DNA of 64,000 bases from Phialophora verrucosa (taxonomy: Eukaryota > Ascomycota > Eurotiomycetes > Chaetothyriales > Herpotrichiellaceae), in assembly GCA_002099365.1 (NCBI GenBank), contig MSED01000015.1, forward strand, positions 124,001-188,000, written 5' to 3'. The translations under genes were made by a program, and so were the position numbers. The notes under the pieces are model-generated. The model did not search any database, was not told the DNA's origin, and saw only the letters and a list, made by a program, of their open reading frames with translations. Each line of letters begins with the position of its first letter. The stretch's first letter is position 1. Of this stretch, positions 24,671 to 34,497 are shown piece by piece.

Positions 24671-25558
24671 TTCCTTATCGAGCCTTTTACTTATTCTTCC
24701 GACCTTAGCTATAGTACCCGCCTTTACCCCTAGCGCGGCTACCTCTACTCTTTAAAGGAGGGCTCCGGTATATAAGGTCGAGGTTTATTTAGTCTTTATA
24801 GTCCTATCGCTTACTAAACTAATAGCCTCTTTAAGTATATTCGTTAGGGTTACGGTATTTATTCCGCTTTAGCTTTAGTTTATATAGTCGGTTATTAATC
24901 TTAATCGCTTTATTTACTATATCCTTATAATCGATAGATAAATTTATTATCTCTCGACGAACTAACTCTTTAAGCCCGTTATAGAAGATCTATATAAACG
25001 CGTCCTTATCCTCTTAATTTAACTTCTTAGTAATTTAATTAAACTTAAAGTAGTAAGATATAGCTAATCCTCTTTATTTAATAATATAAATTATTCGGGC
25101 TACTATTTATTTATTATTAATAGTTCTAAATATTTTATAAAGATAGATCTCGAATTCGGTAAAGTATACGAAGTATATTATAGTATCTTTATCTAGAGTA
25201 ACGCTATTTATATAGTTCTTTATAATTAGCTTAAACTATATAAAAGCGGCTCCCTTTAGGTATATTATAACGTATATAACTTTACTTAGTCTATCCGTAA
25301 ACTTAGTTAGGTTAAGTTTAAATATAAGTTTAAGTTAAATTAAGAAGGTATTAAACTTATTATATTTATTTCGTCTTCTATAGTATAGATCTACCTTAAG
25401 GGTATCCTTTCTATTATCGGTCCTTCCTCTATATATAGAGAGGTTAGTAGCGGATAAGTTCTTAAGGCTTCTTATAGTTAATATTCTAACTTTTAGCGAC
25501 TTTAGTTAAATACTACTAAATATTCTTTATTATTACTTATTAAGATAAGTAGTTAATA

Positions 25559-26017
25559 TATTATAAATCGCTCTATATAAGATAATACTATAGTTTAAGA
25601 GGTTTCTCTCGCTAGTAAAGTAGTAATATAATACTAGCCTAAGGTAAAGGTATACGGTTACTTATAACAGCGTAAAGTAAAGTAATACTCTTATATCTTA
25701 AAGGTAGGGGTCGGAGTATAACTATTATTAACTATAGACCGTTCCCTGCTAGGGACGGCCCGTCCGCTATATAGTTATCTATCCCTTTCATGGATCTGGC
25801 TGGCTTAGCCTAGCTTAACCGAGCCCGTCGAGCTATACCGATCCCCGTAGACTATATAGTTCCACTAGATTACTCCTAAACTAGGTGGTCTAGGTAATCT
25901 AGTTATATGCCAGCCTTACTAACGAGGCTATATCTTCACTATAGTTTCCTCGTAACTCTGTAGTCTGTCGTTATAGCCCTAGCCTAGGCTAGCCGCTTTA
26001 AAGGTTAGGTCGTAATA
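25559..26017 (-). repeat. 5' LTR of the Gypsy element (459 bp)
   Basis: Uninterrupted copy. It is partly less mutated than the left copy in its right half (25785-26010), where G+C-containing words survive. The target duplication TATCT follows at 26018-26022. Confidence 0.93.
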
Positions 26018-26022
26018 TATCT

Positions 26023-28073
26023 TAGGTTACTATTATAATAGCTTTATTAATATTTATTATATAAATAAGCTATTTAGTTTATTCGAATATCTCGCTAAGC
26101 TCTATAATAACCTCTACTATAGATCTCGCCGCCGCCGCGCGGGACCTATAAGCCTTTCTATAAGTTTACGCGCTTAAGATTAAACCTGCCGAATCGACCT
26201 AGTCCTCTCTAACCAAGTTAGATATTAAGCGCTAAAGATTATTATAAGCTATTTAAGATAAAGCACCGCCTTTTTAGCCTCCTATTATTATTATTTATTA
26301 AGGTACTTAATACTAGGACGCTATAATAGTCTTTTAGTCGCCTATCCGCTTTTTTATATACTTAATTACGCCTATACTTTATCTTTTACTTATTTATACT
26401 AACCTTAAGCTATATATAACCTTACCCGTAAGAAGGCCTAGAAACCTTTTATAGTACTCGAAATAAGATACTAGGTCGCCGTAAGGCTTAAGATAGTAAT
26501 AGAGCTCTTATACTATACCCTAATAGCCTTATTTTAGTCCCGCTAGTATATCTCGACTACTAGCCTTAATTATAATCGCTTTACTAATATTAAACGCTAT
26601 TTAAGCCTTAATTTAAGAGAAGGTCCTCTTATAAGTAATATACTTTAATTTTAGTATATTCTAGATACTACTTACCTTCTTTACGAGCGTCTTTATTTAT
26701 TCTTTATTTTTAATAGCTATCTTTCTATTAATAAGTTTACTATTTAATATTTTAGCTATTTATTATATAAGTTACTTATAAAGTATAAACTAGTAAAAGA
26801 AGACTTTATATTATTTATACTTATAAATTATAAAGGCTTTATTTATAATTTTATTTTCTTTTTACCTTAAAATAATATTAAATACTACCTTAATAATATT
26901 ACTATTAATTTACTAACTTAGTTAATTTAAATATATAAGAACGTGTCTAAAGGTATAAATATAACTAAAATATACCTTACTATAATAAAAGATGCTATAT
27001 TTACTCTTATTAAGTATATTATATATTATTATTAGTTTAGTTTATTTATTTATTTTACTAATAACCTCTTTATAAATATTTACTTTACTTAAGCCCTCCT
27101 CTCTTTTAATATTAATATCTATAGCACTATATAAGTAAATATACTTAGACTACCCTAAATTTTAAAGGATATTACTACCGCTAACCTGCTTATTCTCGCC
27201 GATAATTAAATAGTCTATAAGATTATTAATAATCTAATTAACTTTATTGTTTAAAGAGATCCTTTATAATAATATATAGTTATATTCGCCTTAACTATCT
27301 TCCTCTTAATAAATATAGAGCGTATATTATAAAAGTCTCGATTTATAATAAGTAATCTTTACTATAGTAGCTTTTAGTATATTATCGCGGAATAGCCTTA
27401 GATTACTATTTAATATAACCTTTATATAGGTTATATTAATATTAGTAACTAGCTATAATTAAATATAACTATTAGGCGACCTTAGCAGCCTAAATAGACT
27501 AAGAAATTTATTAAGTTCTTTATTAATATCGCGTATATTAATACCTATCTAGCCTAGTAGCAGTACCGACCCTTATACAACCTTAGTTACTAAGACCGTC
27601 GTAAATTTATAAATATATTAATTATAGGCCTAGTAGAGGTATAAGAAATAGTATATAGATTAATATAACGCTTAAAAAGGGTATACTATAGTTAGGAGGG
27701 TTATTTACCGCGCACTTAAATAGGACGGTAACCTCTAGGCGATATAGATAGTAATTAACGTTATCGTCTTAACGCCCGTGTCTCTAGAATAACGGACTAT
27801 TACGAGTACTATAATAAGCACCTTTACCTTATAAAAGGATACTAAGAATAGTACTACTAGTATTATAAATACCTATATAGGCTAGTAGAGGAAGAGAGTG
27901 TCCTTAAATAGCTTTATATACCTATATAATAACCTTTAGGTATATATTTTACGCTTTTTTATATATTTAATTAGCGCTAAAACTAGTATATAAAATATAA
28001 TAATTTATATATTAAATAATATTTATTTAGTATTATAATACCTTTATAAAGCTAGTATAAATAGCTATATTTA
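26023..28073 (+). pseudogene. DNA transposase relic, probably piggyBac-like (DDE_Tnp_1_7)
   Basis: The plus strand, read through stops, has blocks in the order expected of a piggyBac-type transposase. Around 26570-26625 is SLNYNRFTNIKRYLSLN, comparable to the family's sRF..i.RfLHf. Near 26820-26870 is KGFIYNFIFF-like text. Near 27040-27170 is a block comparable to DNFF..L...L...G..GT.R.N..G.P. The remaining element length (about 2.15 kb without the nested insertions) and the CCC-starting inverted repeats also fit. Against it: no TTAA duplication. The assignment is by eye and tentative. Confidence 0.5.
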
Positions 28074-28239
28074 TATTAAGAATAGAGGTTAATAACGGTT
28101 AATTAAGAGATATATAGCCTATCTATAGACGTATAGCGACTTAACTTAAAAGCTAAAGAGAGTTAAAGAGGAGATATATACGGCCCGCGCGCTATATATA
28201 GGTAACCCTTAAGGTCTTAGCGTACCTTTATTTATAATA
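28074..28239 (+). repeat. Left LTR (166 bp) of the short retroelement
   Basis: Aligns without gaps over 166 bp to 29809-29974; differences are nearly all C/T or G/A. It is the more mutated of the two copies. Confidence 0.85.
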
Positions 28240-29808
28240 ATTACCCCCTTCTCTAGATATATTATCCTTAATATATAGTTAACTCTTATATAGCTTATAA
28301 TTAACTTATATATAACTTTAGTAGTCCTTTTACTTATTAAACTAATAGAGTATATATAACTAAAGTAGTATATACCTTATTATACTATAAGTCTTCGCTA
28401 AATCTATAGCCCTATAAGTATATAATAGGCCCGCTCCTTATATATAACTCGCTAATATAGCTTAATATATACCTATTATAGTATACGCCCTTTATATAAT
28501 AAGTATTCGCTAAATCTATAGCCCTAACTATAATCCCTAAGCTTATTTATTATATATATTTTACTCGCGCCTCTAGCTTTACTTAATATATATCTTTTAG
28601 TATATACTAAATCTATAGCCCTTTAGAGTATATTATAATAAATATATATTAACTAAATTATAAGGCTTCGCTAATATTAAATATCTTTAATAGACTACTT
28701 AACTATATTATTATTTAAAAGGTTCTTAAAAAGCCTTTATATATAGCGTTATTCGCTTATAACCTAAATATACCTTATACTTAATACTTAATACTTTATA
28801 GAATTTATTATATTTTAATAATTAAGTAATACTTTATAATATAGCCTTTTTATTTATACTAAAAATAAACTATATCCTTTATTAATATATACTCTTTTAT
28901 ATACCTCTTACCGCTCTTTTATATAAAGGTTATATACTATTCGCTTATAGCTCTTTATTCTTTAATTATATTTAGTATTTATACTATACTTAATTCTTAT
29001 AAGCTTTATATAGCGGCCTATACCTATAGTCGCGTATAAATTATATACTTCTCGCGAAGAATTACTATATATAGCTTTAGTTTTAAGTAGTTAAAAAATA
29101 CTTAAGCCTTTTATTCCTTATCTATAAGGATAAGGATCTTATTCTTAAACTCTTTTATTATTATTATTAATATTTATATCGATAGACTACTTTATTATAG
29201 CTCTTTTAGCTTTAAGGATATAATTACTATATAATTTATAAGGTTCTAGATTATATTTTATAAAATATACTTAAATATATTTTATAAAATAAACTATCTA
29301 GCGCTAAATTAACTTTACTATTATAGAGTGTCCTCTTATAAATATAACGCTATAACTATAACTTATATATACTTATTATACTCCTTTACTATACTAAAGT
29401 AGACCTTATAGCTAAAGAGGAAGTCTTATAACTCCTTAAGTAAGGTATCTTTATATAATAGTAGTAGAAAGGTATAATAATATTATATTATAAGGTTTTA
29501 TAAAATAAACCTTTTATTTATATTATTTAAAGTACTAAAGATCCCGCTACTCGTTAATAACCCTCCTACTAACTCTCGCTCTATCTCTTTAATCTCCTAA
29601 AGCTACTAACGCTCGTATAATATAGCCTATAAGTATATATACCGCTACTCGATAGTCTTAGGCCCTTCGCCTTCTAATTCTAGCTCTCCGCTTACCCGGG
29701 TCGGTTAACGTTAATTCGGTACTATCGCGGCGGCGTATTATATATAACTCGAGAGAGGTTTATTTAGGGGGAAGGAAAGGACTAGAGACGGGGGTTAGCT
29801 TTCGAGAA

Positions 29809-29974
29809 TATTAGGAACGGGGGTTAACAGCGGTTAATTAAAAGATATATAGCCTATTTATAGGCGTACAGCGACTCGACTTGAAAGCTAGAGAGAGTCG
29901 AAGAGGAGACGTATACGGCCCGCGCGCTATATACAGGTGACCCCTGAGGTCTTAGCGTGCCCCTGTTTATAACA
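29809..29974 (+). repeat. Right LTR (166 bp) of the short retroelement
   Basis: Less mutated copy, still with runs such as CGGCCCGCGCGC. It lies only 12 bp from the right terminal inverted repeat of the host DNA transposon. Confidence 0.85.
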
Positions 29975-29986
29975 GTTCGCCTCGGT

Positions 29987-30017
29987 TAATTTAGAGCAAT
30001 CCGGGTGCGGAGGGGAT
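29987..30017 (-). repeat. Right terminal inverted repeat (31 bp)
   Basis: Inverted copy of 18120-18150. Beyond it (30018-30053) 36 nt of a transporter intron remain up to its GTAAGT donor. Confidence 0.85.
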
Positions 30018-31664
30018 CATATAGTACGACAGGGATGAAAATTTGGTACTTACCGATGAGGCCTAACAGTGCAAAGGTGCCCGCAGCAATCCAGACGCTG
30101 CGGAATGCGACAGCACCGGCGCCGGCTCCGACGATCGAGGGAGTCGCTCCTGGGATCCCGGCAAGTGCTGTGGCATTATTTGCGGCGAGGGCGCCGATCA
30201 GTGGGTCCAGAGATGTCGCCGGGAGGCCGAGAGGCATGGTCGTGGCCGCCATCTTGGTCGCCAGGTTCTGCGTCAGCGCGGCGTTGAAGATGGCGTTTTA
30301 AAGGGCTAGGCCGACGGTGCTGCCGAGTATGCGCACCGAGATCATCAGGCCCGATGCCATGGCGATGAGTTCCGGCGGCGCGGAGAACTGCGCGGCCACC
30401 ATTAACACCGTCAGAGCGATGCCGAGGCCTGCGCCTAGAAACAAGGGGTAAGCCCAGATGTTGGCTTCCGGTGTCCTGAGATTAGTCGTTGCCATCAGGA
30501 TGTTGAAGACGAGGAAGCACCCGAAGGCGACGCACGTCGGGAGACGAAGTGATTTGGTTTTCCAGCAGTACACGCAGGCGAGGATCGCGAAGATGAAGAA
30601 TGCGTAAAATGCGATGCTGTAGTGGAGTCCGATAGCTAGAGAATCGGTGGTGTAGAACACGCTGACCTCGAACGCGAAGTAGTTATTAGCACAGTAGAAG
30701 GTGATGCCTTCGCAGAAGACACCGAGCAGGGCGATGGGGAAGTTCCGGTTCCGGAACAGGCCGTGGTGGAACATGCCATCGCTCCGGAAGCGCCATTGAT
30801 AAACAATCAATACGGCCGTTAAGGCCCCACCGATGAGGAAAGTGGCCAGCACGTTGGCGGACGTCCAGGGAGAGGGGTTTTGTGACCACGACAGGCCTAG
30901 GCAGAAAAGGACCAGGCCGGCAGTGAGGAGCGCAAAGCCGATCCAATCGAGTTGACATATCTTCTCTTGAAAGGTGAGCTCTTTCTGGAGCTCGCGAGGA
31001 GGCGGATTATAGAGTAGGGCGACGGCTAAGGCCGTGCCAGCATAAAGGGCGGCCGTGGTATACCAGTAGGTCCGGAATCCAGATGCGTTGAGATTCCTTG
31101 TTAAGGCGCCGCCGATAAGCAGAGCACATATGGCGCCGAGAGAGATGGACATGTTCGTGGTCGCCTGGGCGTAGGAGCGATACTTGCGAGGCAAGACCTC
31201 GGAGACAACGGCATGAATCAGCGGTTGGCCACCGTACTCACGGTCAGACCAGCAATGGCCATTCCGAACGAGTCGGCACGCGAAACGATGATACAGCCTA
31301 CACAGCCCATAGCTGACAGACCGACGAGAAACTATTTTCTGCCCCAGTAATCGGCTGCTTGACTGACTGAGGGACTCAGGACCACGGTGAGAATCCCCAA
31401 TACAGAGGTGAGGCAGACCATACTGGAACTACCGCCGACCACGGCCGTGATGCTCAATCCGAGCGATCCGGGAGCGACGAGATTAAGAGTCTGCGCAAGA
31501 TATACGCAGTTGACAGCCTGTATTGGTAAGTATTCGCCATATTAGTGACCATCTGTCAGGAATGGGATCTGGACTGGAACGTACCAGGACAAGGACGAAT
31601 GTTTTGGAGTGGAATTGGGCATCGGCTCTCGACCTGTTGAGGCCTCGACATGGGTGCTAGTCAT
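30018..31664 (-). pseudogene. TRI12-type MFS exporter, broken and truncated by the transposon
   Basis: Start ATG at 31664; a first exon encodes a hydrophilic N-terminus and is followed by an intron. Then come AVNCVYLAQTLNLVAPGS, SQAADYWGRK, YGGQPLIHAVVSEVLPRKYR and a long membrane region, matching the fungal trichothecene efflux pump family (PF06609; 14 TM). Two nonsense codons interrupt it: TAG at 31332-31334 replacing Trp in WGRKWF, and TAA at 30298-30300 in GLAL-stop-NAIFNAAL. There is also a frame slip near 31225. The last visible exon ends at 30054 with a GTAAGT donor; only 36 nt of the intron are left before the transposon, and I could not find the final exon on the far side. It heads the adjoining catabolic cluster and shares the divergent promoter with the first P450. 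Confidence 0.85.
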
Positions 31665-32433
31665 ATCCCCATCTTGATGCATGTTTGGTAGCGCAGATCC
31701 GTGCAGTCTGTTGTTTCCTGGGTGTCTTTCTGGTCAAGGTCGGGGGGCCCGGGGCCTCGAATATGGGGAACTGAGCAGAATTAAGTCATCGCAATATCTG
31801 ACCCAGCCAGGGGGCCTCACTGGCCGGCGATTGACTCCCTATGTCCAACAACCCAGAATTCAAGTGCATGTACCTTTTTCACCACTGAGACTTTCCGTGC
31901 ACGACCTTCTTCCATCGACTTATCCACAACCAGCACCCACTTATGTGAACGGGAACGACCGCGGACCAATCGGTAAAAGTGGATCACCTTGCAGCGAGTA
32001 CTCTCTCGTACATACAGTCTACTACACTACATCGCATCAGCGGAGAGACAGCCCCAGTCTGGGGATTATGGGACAAGAACAATGGTTCCGAACAGCCGCC
32101 AAATTGCGCGAGACATCTCCACACTCCGTGTCGACTGCACCAGGGCAAATTCATAAAGGTCAAGAGGAGTGGTGCGCGTGCACTCCGGTGCATTTGATTC
32201 TAGCTTCTCAAGACCCTAGCCTAAGAAGTGGGCCATTTGTAAATACACAGATGCTATGGCATTCCCCCATCAGACGGTGCTCGGTACAAGGTTGATTCTA
32301 GTTAATGTAAGTCTCCCTCCACGGAAACACCGGTATATGTACAACTTCTCCTTACAGCAATAGCTCACTAGGAGGCAGCCTCTCCTTATCCTCGCTCTCG
32401 TATCTGTCCAGGACCCGCAAGACAAATGCTCAT
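31665..32433. promoter_or_regulatory. Divergent intergenic region, exporter / P450
   Basis: About 770 bp between the start of the dead exporter (-) and the first P450 (+). It has no supported gene; the 204-codon plus frame at 31681-32295 lacks any domain. It contains a CGG-N5-CCG palindrome at 32322-32332. Confidence 0.55.
32322..32332. promoter_or_regulatory. CGG-N5-CCG site upstream of P450 1
   Basis: CGGAAACACCG, about 100 bp upstream of the P450 start codon. The inverted CGG triplets with a 5-bp spacer are a known architecture for Zn2Cys6 dimers. Assignment to the cluster regulator is inference. Confidence 0.5.
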
Positions 32434-34085
32434 ATGGCTAACCTCGACAGAGGCAATATCTCGCTCTCATTGTCAATGGTCTGGCAAACTGGACGCATCG
32501 TCTTTGGAAACATGTTTCTTGTCATTGCCGCTTTGATCGCGCTGTACATACTCAACTTGTTCAGACGGCGGTATGTTTCCCCATTGCGACATATACCCGG
32601 TCCTTTCCTCGCGTCAATGACACGGGGATGGAAAGTCAAAGAGCTATACTCTGGTCGGATGGAAACCACGCAGAGAGATCTGCACCGGAGGTATGGGCCT
32701 GTGGTTCGCATTGCGCCCAACGAGCTCTCCTTTGCATCCCCGGCCGCGGCACGGGACATTTTCACGGTCGGCAAAGGATTTCACAAAACAGATTTCTACA
32801 GCGTATTCCCACCGCTAGAGAACCCGGACTTGTTTACGGAGGTCAATGAAACAGTCCACGCATCGAAGAAGAGAACGGCGGCGACGGCTTACAGTATGGC
32901 TTCGATACTGGAGATGGAGCCTTTCATCGAAGCTACCGGGAAGCTGTTCGTCACCAGGCTCCATGAAGAATTCGTCAGCAAGAACGAGAATTCCTGCGAC
33001 CTCGGGAAGTGGTTGCATTTCTACGCATTCGATGTCCTCGGGCAAGTGGCATTCTCCAAGAATTTTGGATTTCTGGAAGCCGGCGTGGACGTCGATGAAA
33101 CTATCCATGGTGTAGAAGGCACACTTTCTTACTTTGCCATCATCGGCCAGATCCCGGACTATCACAAACTTGCCCTGGGCAATCCGCTGCTCAATCTCTT
33201 CCTGAAACCAAAAGGCTCACTGATCACCGAGATCGCCATGAGAGAAATCCAACGCCGGAAGAAAATGACAAAGGGCGAGATTATGAGAAGAGATCTGCTC
33301 AGTCGGTTGTTCACAGCGGCCGAAGAGCATCCCGAGAGGTTCAACGAGATGGACGTGTTCAGCATCGCACATGGTGCAGTATTCGCTGGCTCCGACTCGA
33401 CCGCCTCAACCATGCAATCCACCTTTTACCACGTGCTGCGATCTCCAGCCGTGCACGCAAAGCTGTTAGCAGAGATCGACGACAAGTTCGCCGCCGGCCA
33501 ACTGTCGGATCCGATTCAGTATTCCGAGGCAATTTCGATGACATACTTCCAGGCTGTTCTCAAAGAGGCAATGCGGATGCGTCCCGGTGTGGGTATCAGC
33601 ATGACCCGCCACGTTCCTGAAGGTGGTACACACATCGATGGCCAGTGGTATCCGGGCGGAACGCGAGTCGGCGTAAATGCATGGGTTGTGCACGAGAACA
33701 AGCAGGTTTTTGGTCAAGACGCAGACATCTTTCGGCCTGAGCGATGGCTCGAAGCTGACAGCAAGGTCATGGAGAGACATTTGTACCAGGTGAGTCTCTC
33801 ATCAAGCATGAAGATATTGTCTCGACACTTCCTTTCTAACTATGATGGTAACCCCAGTTCGGCGGCGGCAGTCATCTCTGCATCGGCAGAAATCTCGCGC
33901 TTGTTGAAATGAACAAAATCATCCCGCAGCTCTTTAGGAAATTCAACTTCCGCCTGGTGTCACCAGACCTTGTGCTCGGAAGTAAAACTCGGTTCTTCGT
34001 GATTCAGACGGGACTGATTGTCGAGATCTCCAGTCGCCAGTTCACTGGAGAGGAGGGCATGGACAGTGCATCACCTGTAAAGTGA
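32434..34085 (+). CDS. Cytochrome P450 monooxygenase 1
   Basis: Two exons (32434-33789, 33858-34085; 68-nt intron) encode 527 residues. A single N-terminal membrane anchor (about residues 20-45) precedes the hinge HIPGPFLAS. Key P450 motifs are all present: I-helix AGSDST, K-helix EAMR (ExxR), FRPERW, and the heme loop FGGGSHLCIGR with the axial Cys, which straddles the intron. It is a microsomal class II enzyme needing a P450 reductase. The type resembles fungal pisatin-demethylase/benzoate-hydroxylase-like P450s (PGPFLAS..., VVRIAPNELSF), but substrate cannot be read from sequence. It lies at the left edge of the cluster and diverges from the dead exporter. Both splice sites are clean and no lesion is seen. 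Confidence 0.93.
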
Positions 34086-34497
34086 GTTCTTGGGGTGCGT
34101 AGTTGCGCGACAAGTTATTTGAAAAAGCCCTGCCAGTTGTACGATATTGGTAGACGAGGACGCTTGATTGTTCGAGTGTCAGGTGCGGTCATGAATGGAT
34201 ACCTCAGCGAGTCCTCAAAGCCGAAGATGCAATCGGAGAAAATGACGCACTGTGCCTTTTGTGTATCTCAAAATATCAGACAGTGGCTGTCGTCCCCAGA
34301 ATCTCAAATTTGATAGTTGTGGTCCAACTTGCCTTGAGAAAGTGAGCAAAGGTGGTCAAAACCGGCTTCAAAACCCAAGATCAAGATTTGCAGTCATGTG
34401 TAAAATAGCTATTGATCTAGGACTAGCTTTCTGGTGAAAGCCTTCGCCGGTATTTGCGTCGTACAAGGTGTTGATGAAATTCTGTACTCTTCGCCAT

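Larger units (their letters stand above)
18178..26017 (-). mobile_element. Ty3/Gypsy LTR retrotransposon, RIP-degraded
   Basis: 7,840 bp with LTRs of 459 bp (right, 25559-26017) and 459 bp plus a 365-bp insertion (left, 18178-19001). It is flanked by the 5-bp target duplication TATCT at 18173-18177 and 26018-26022. The element runs right to left: a polypurine tract on the minus strand (19002-19014) abuts the left LTR. The coding order on the minus strand is gag with zinc knuckle (about 24.6 kb), RT (about 22.3-21.5 kb) and integrase (about 20.8 kb), which is the Gypsy order. All frames are full of stops created by C-to-T and G-to-A changes. Confidence 0.93.
28074..29974. mobile_element. Short LTR retroelement (1.9 kb, TRIM/LARD-like)
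   Basis: Two direct repeats of exactly 166 bp (28074-28239 and 29809-29974) bound a 1,569-bp interior. The LTRs start TATTA (TGTTA after RIP) and end AATA/AACA. The 5 bases before the left copy are ATTTA and those after the right copy are GTTCG. These are the same target duplication if one copy took G-to-A, C-to-T, G-to-A changes. A purine-rich tract lies just before the right LTR (29768-29781). The interior, heavily RIPped, shows no domain I can name. Confidence 0.8.
18120..30017. mobile_element. Nested transposon complex bounded by 31-bp inverted repeats
   Basis: An 11.9-kb block of TpA-rich sequence with no open frames, typical of RIP. Its ends are a 31-bp inverted repeat (18120-18150 and 29987-30017; 29 of 31 positions match, both differences are C/T transitions). 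Inside lie a Ty3/Gypsy element (18178-26017), a 1.9-kb short LTR element (28074-29974) and a DNA transposase relic (26023-28073). If the two LTR elements and their target duplications are removed, a unit of about 2.15 kb remains between the inverted repeats, a sensible size for a DNA transposon. The right end lies in the last intron of a TRI12-type transporter gene. No clean target duplication was found outside the inverted repeats; only AT/AT is possible. Confidence 0.85.

Noticed and set aside
18120..30017. Large captured gene cargo or Starship-like element
   Set aside because: No tyrosine recombinase captain or intact cargo genes; the block is explained by nested LTR and DNA transposon relics.
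31741..31751. A further CGG-N5-CCG match in a G/C run
   Set aside because: It is formed by a run of six G followed by CCC, so it arises from low complexity rather than a distinct site.
31681..32295. Plus-strand 204-codon frame between the exporter and P450 1
   Set aside because: Lies in the divergent promoter and has no recognisable content.
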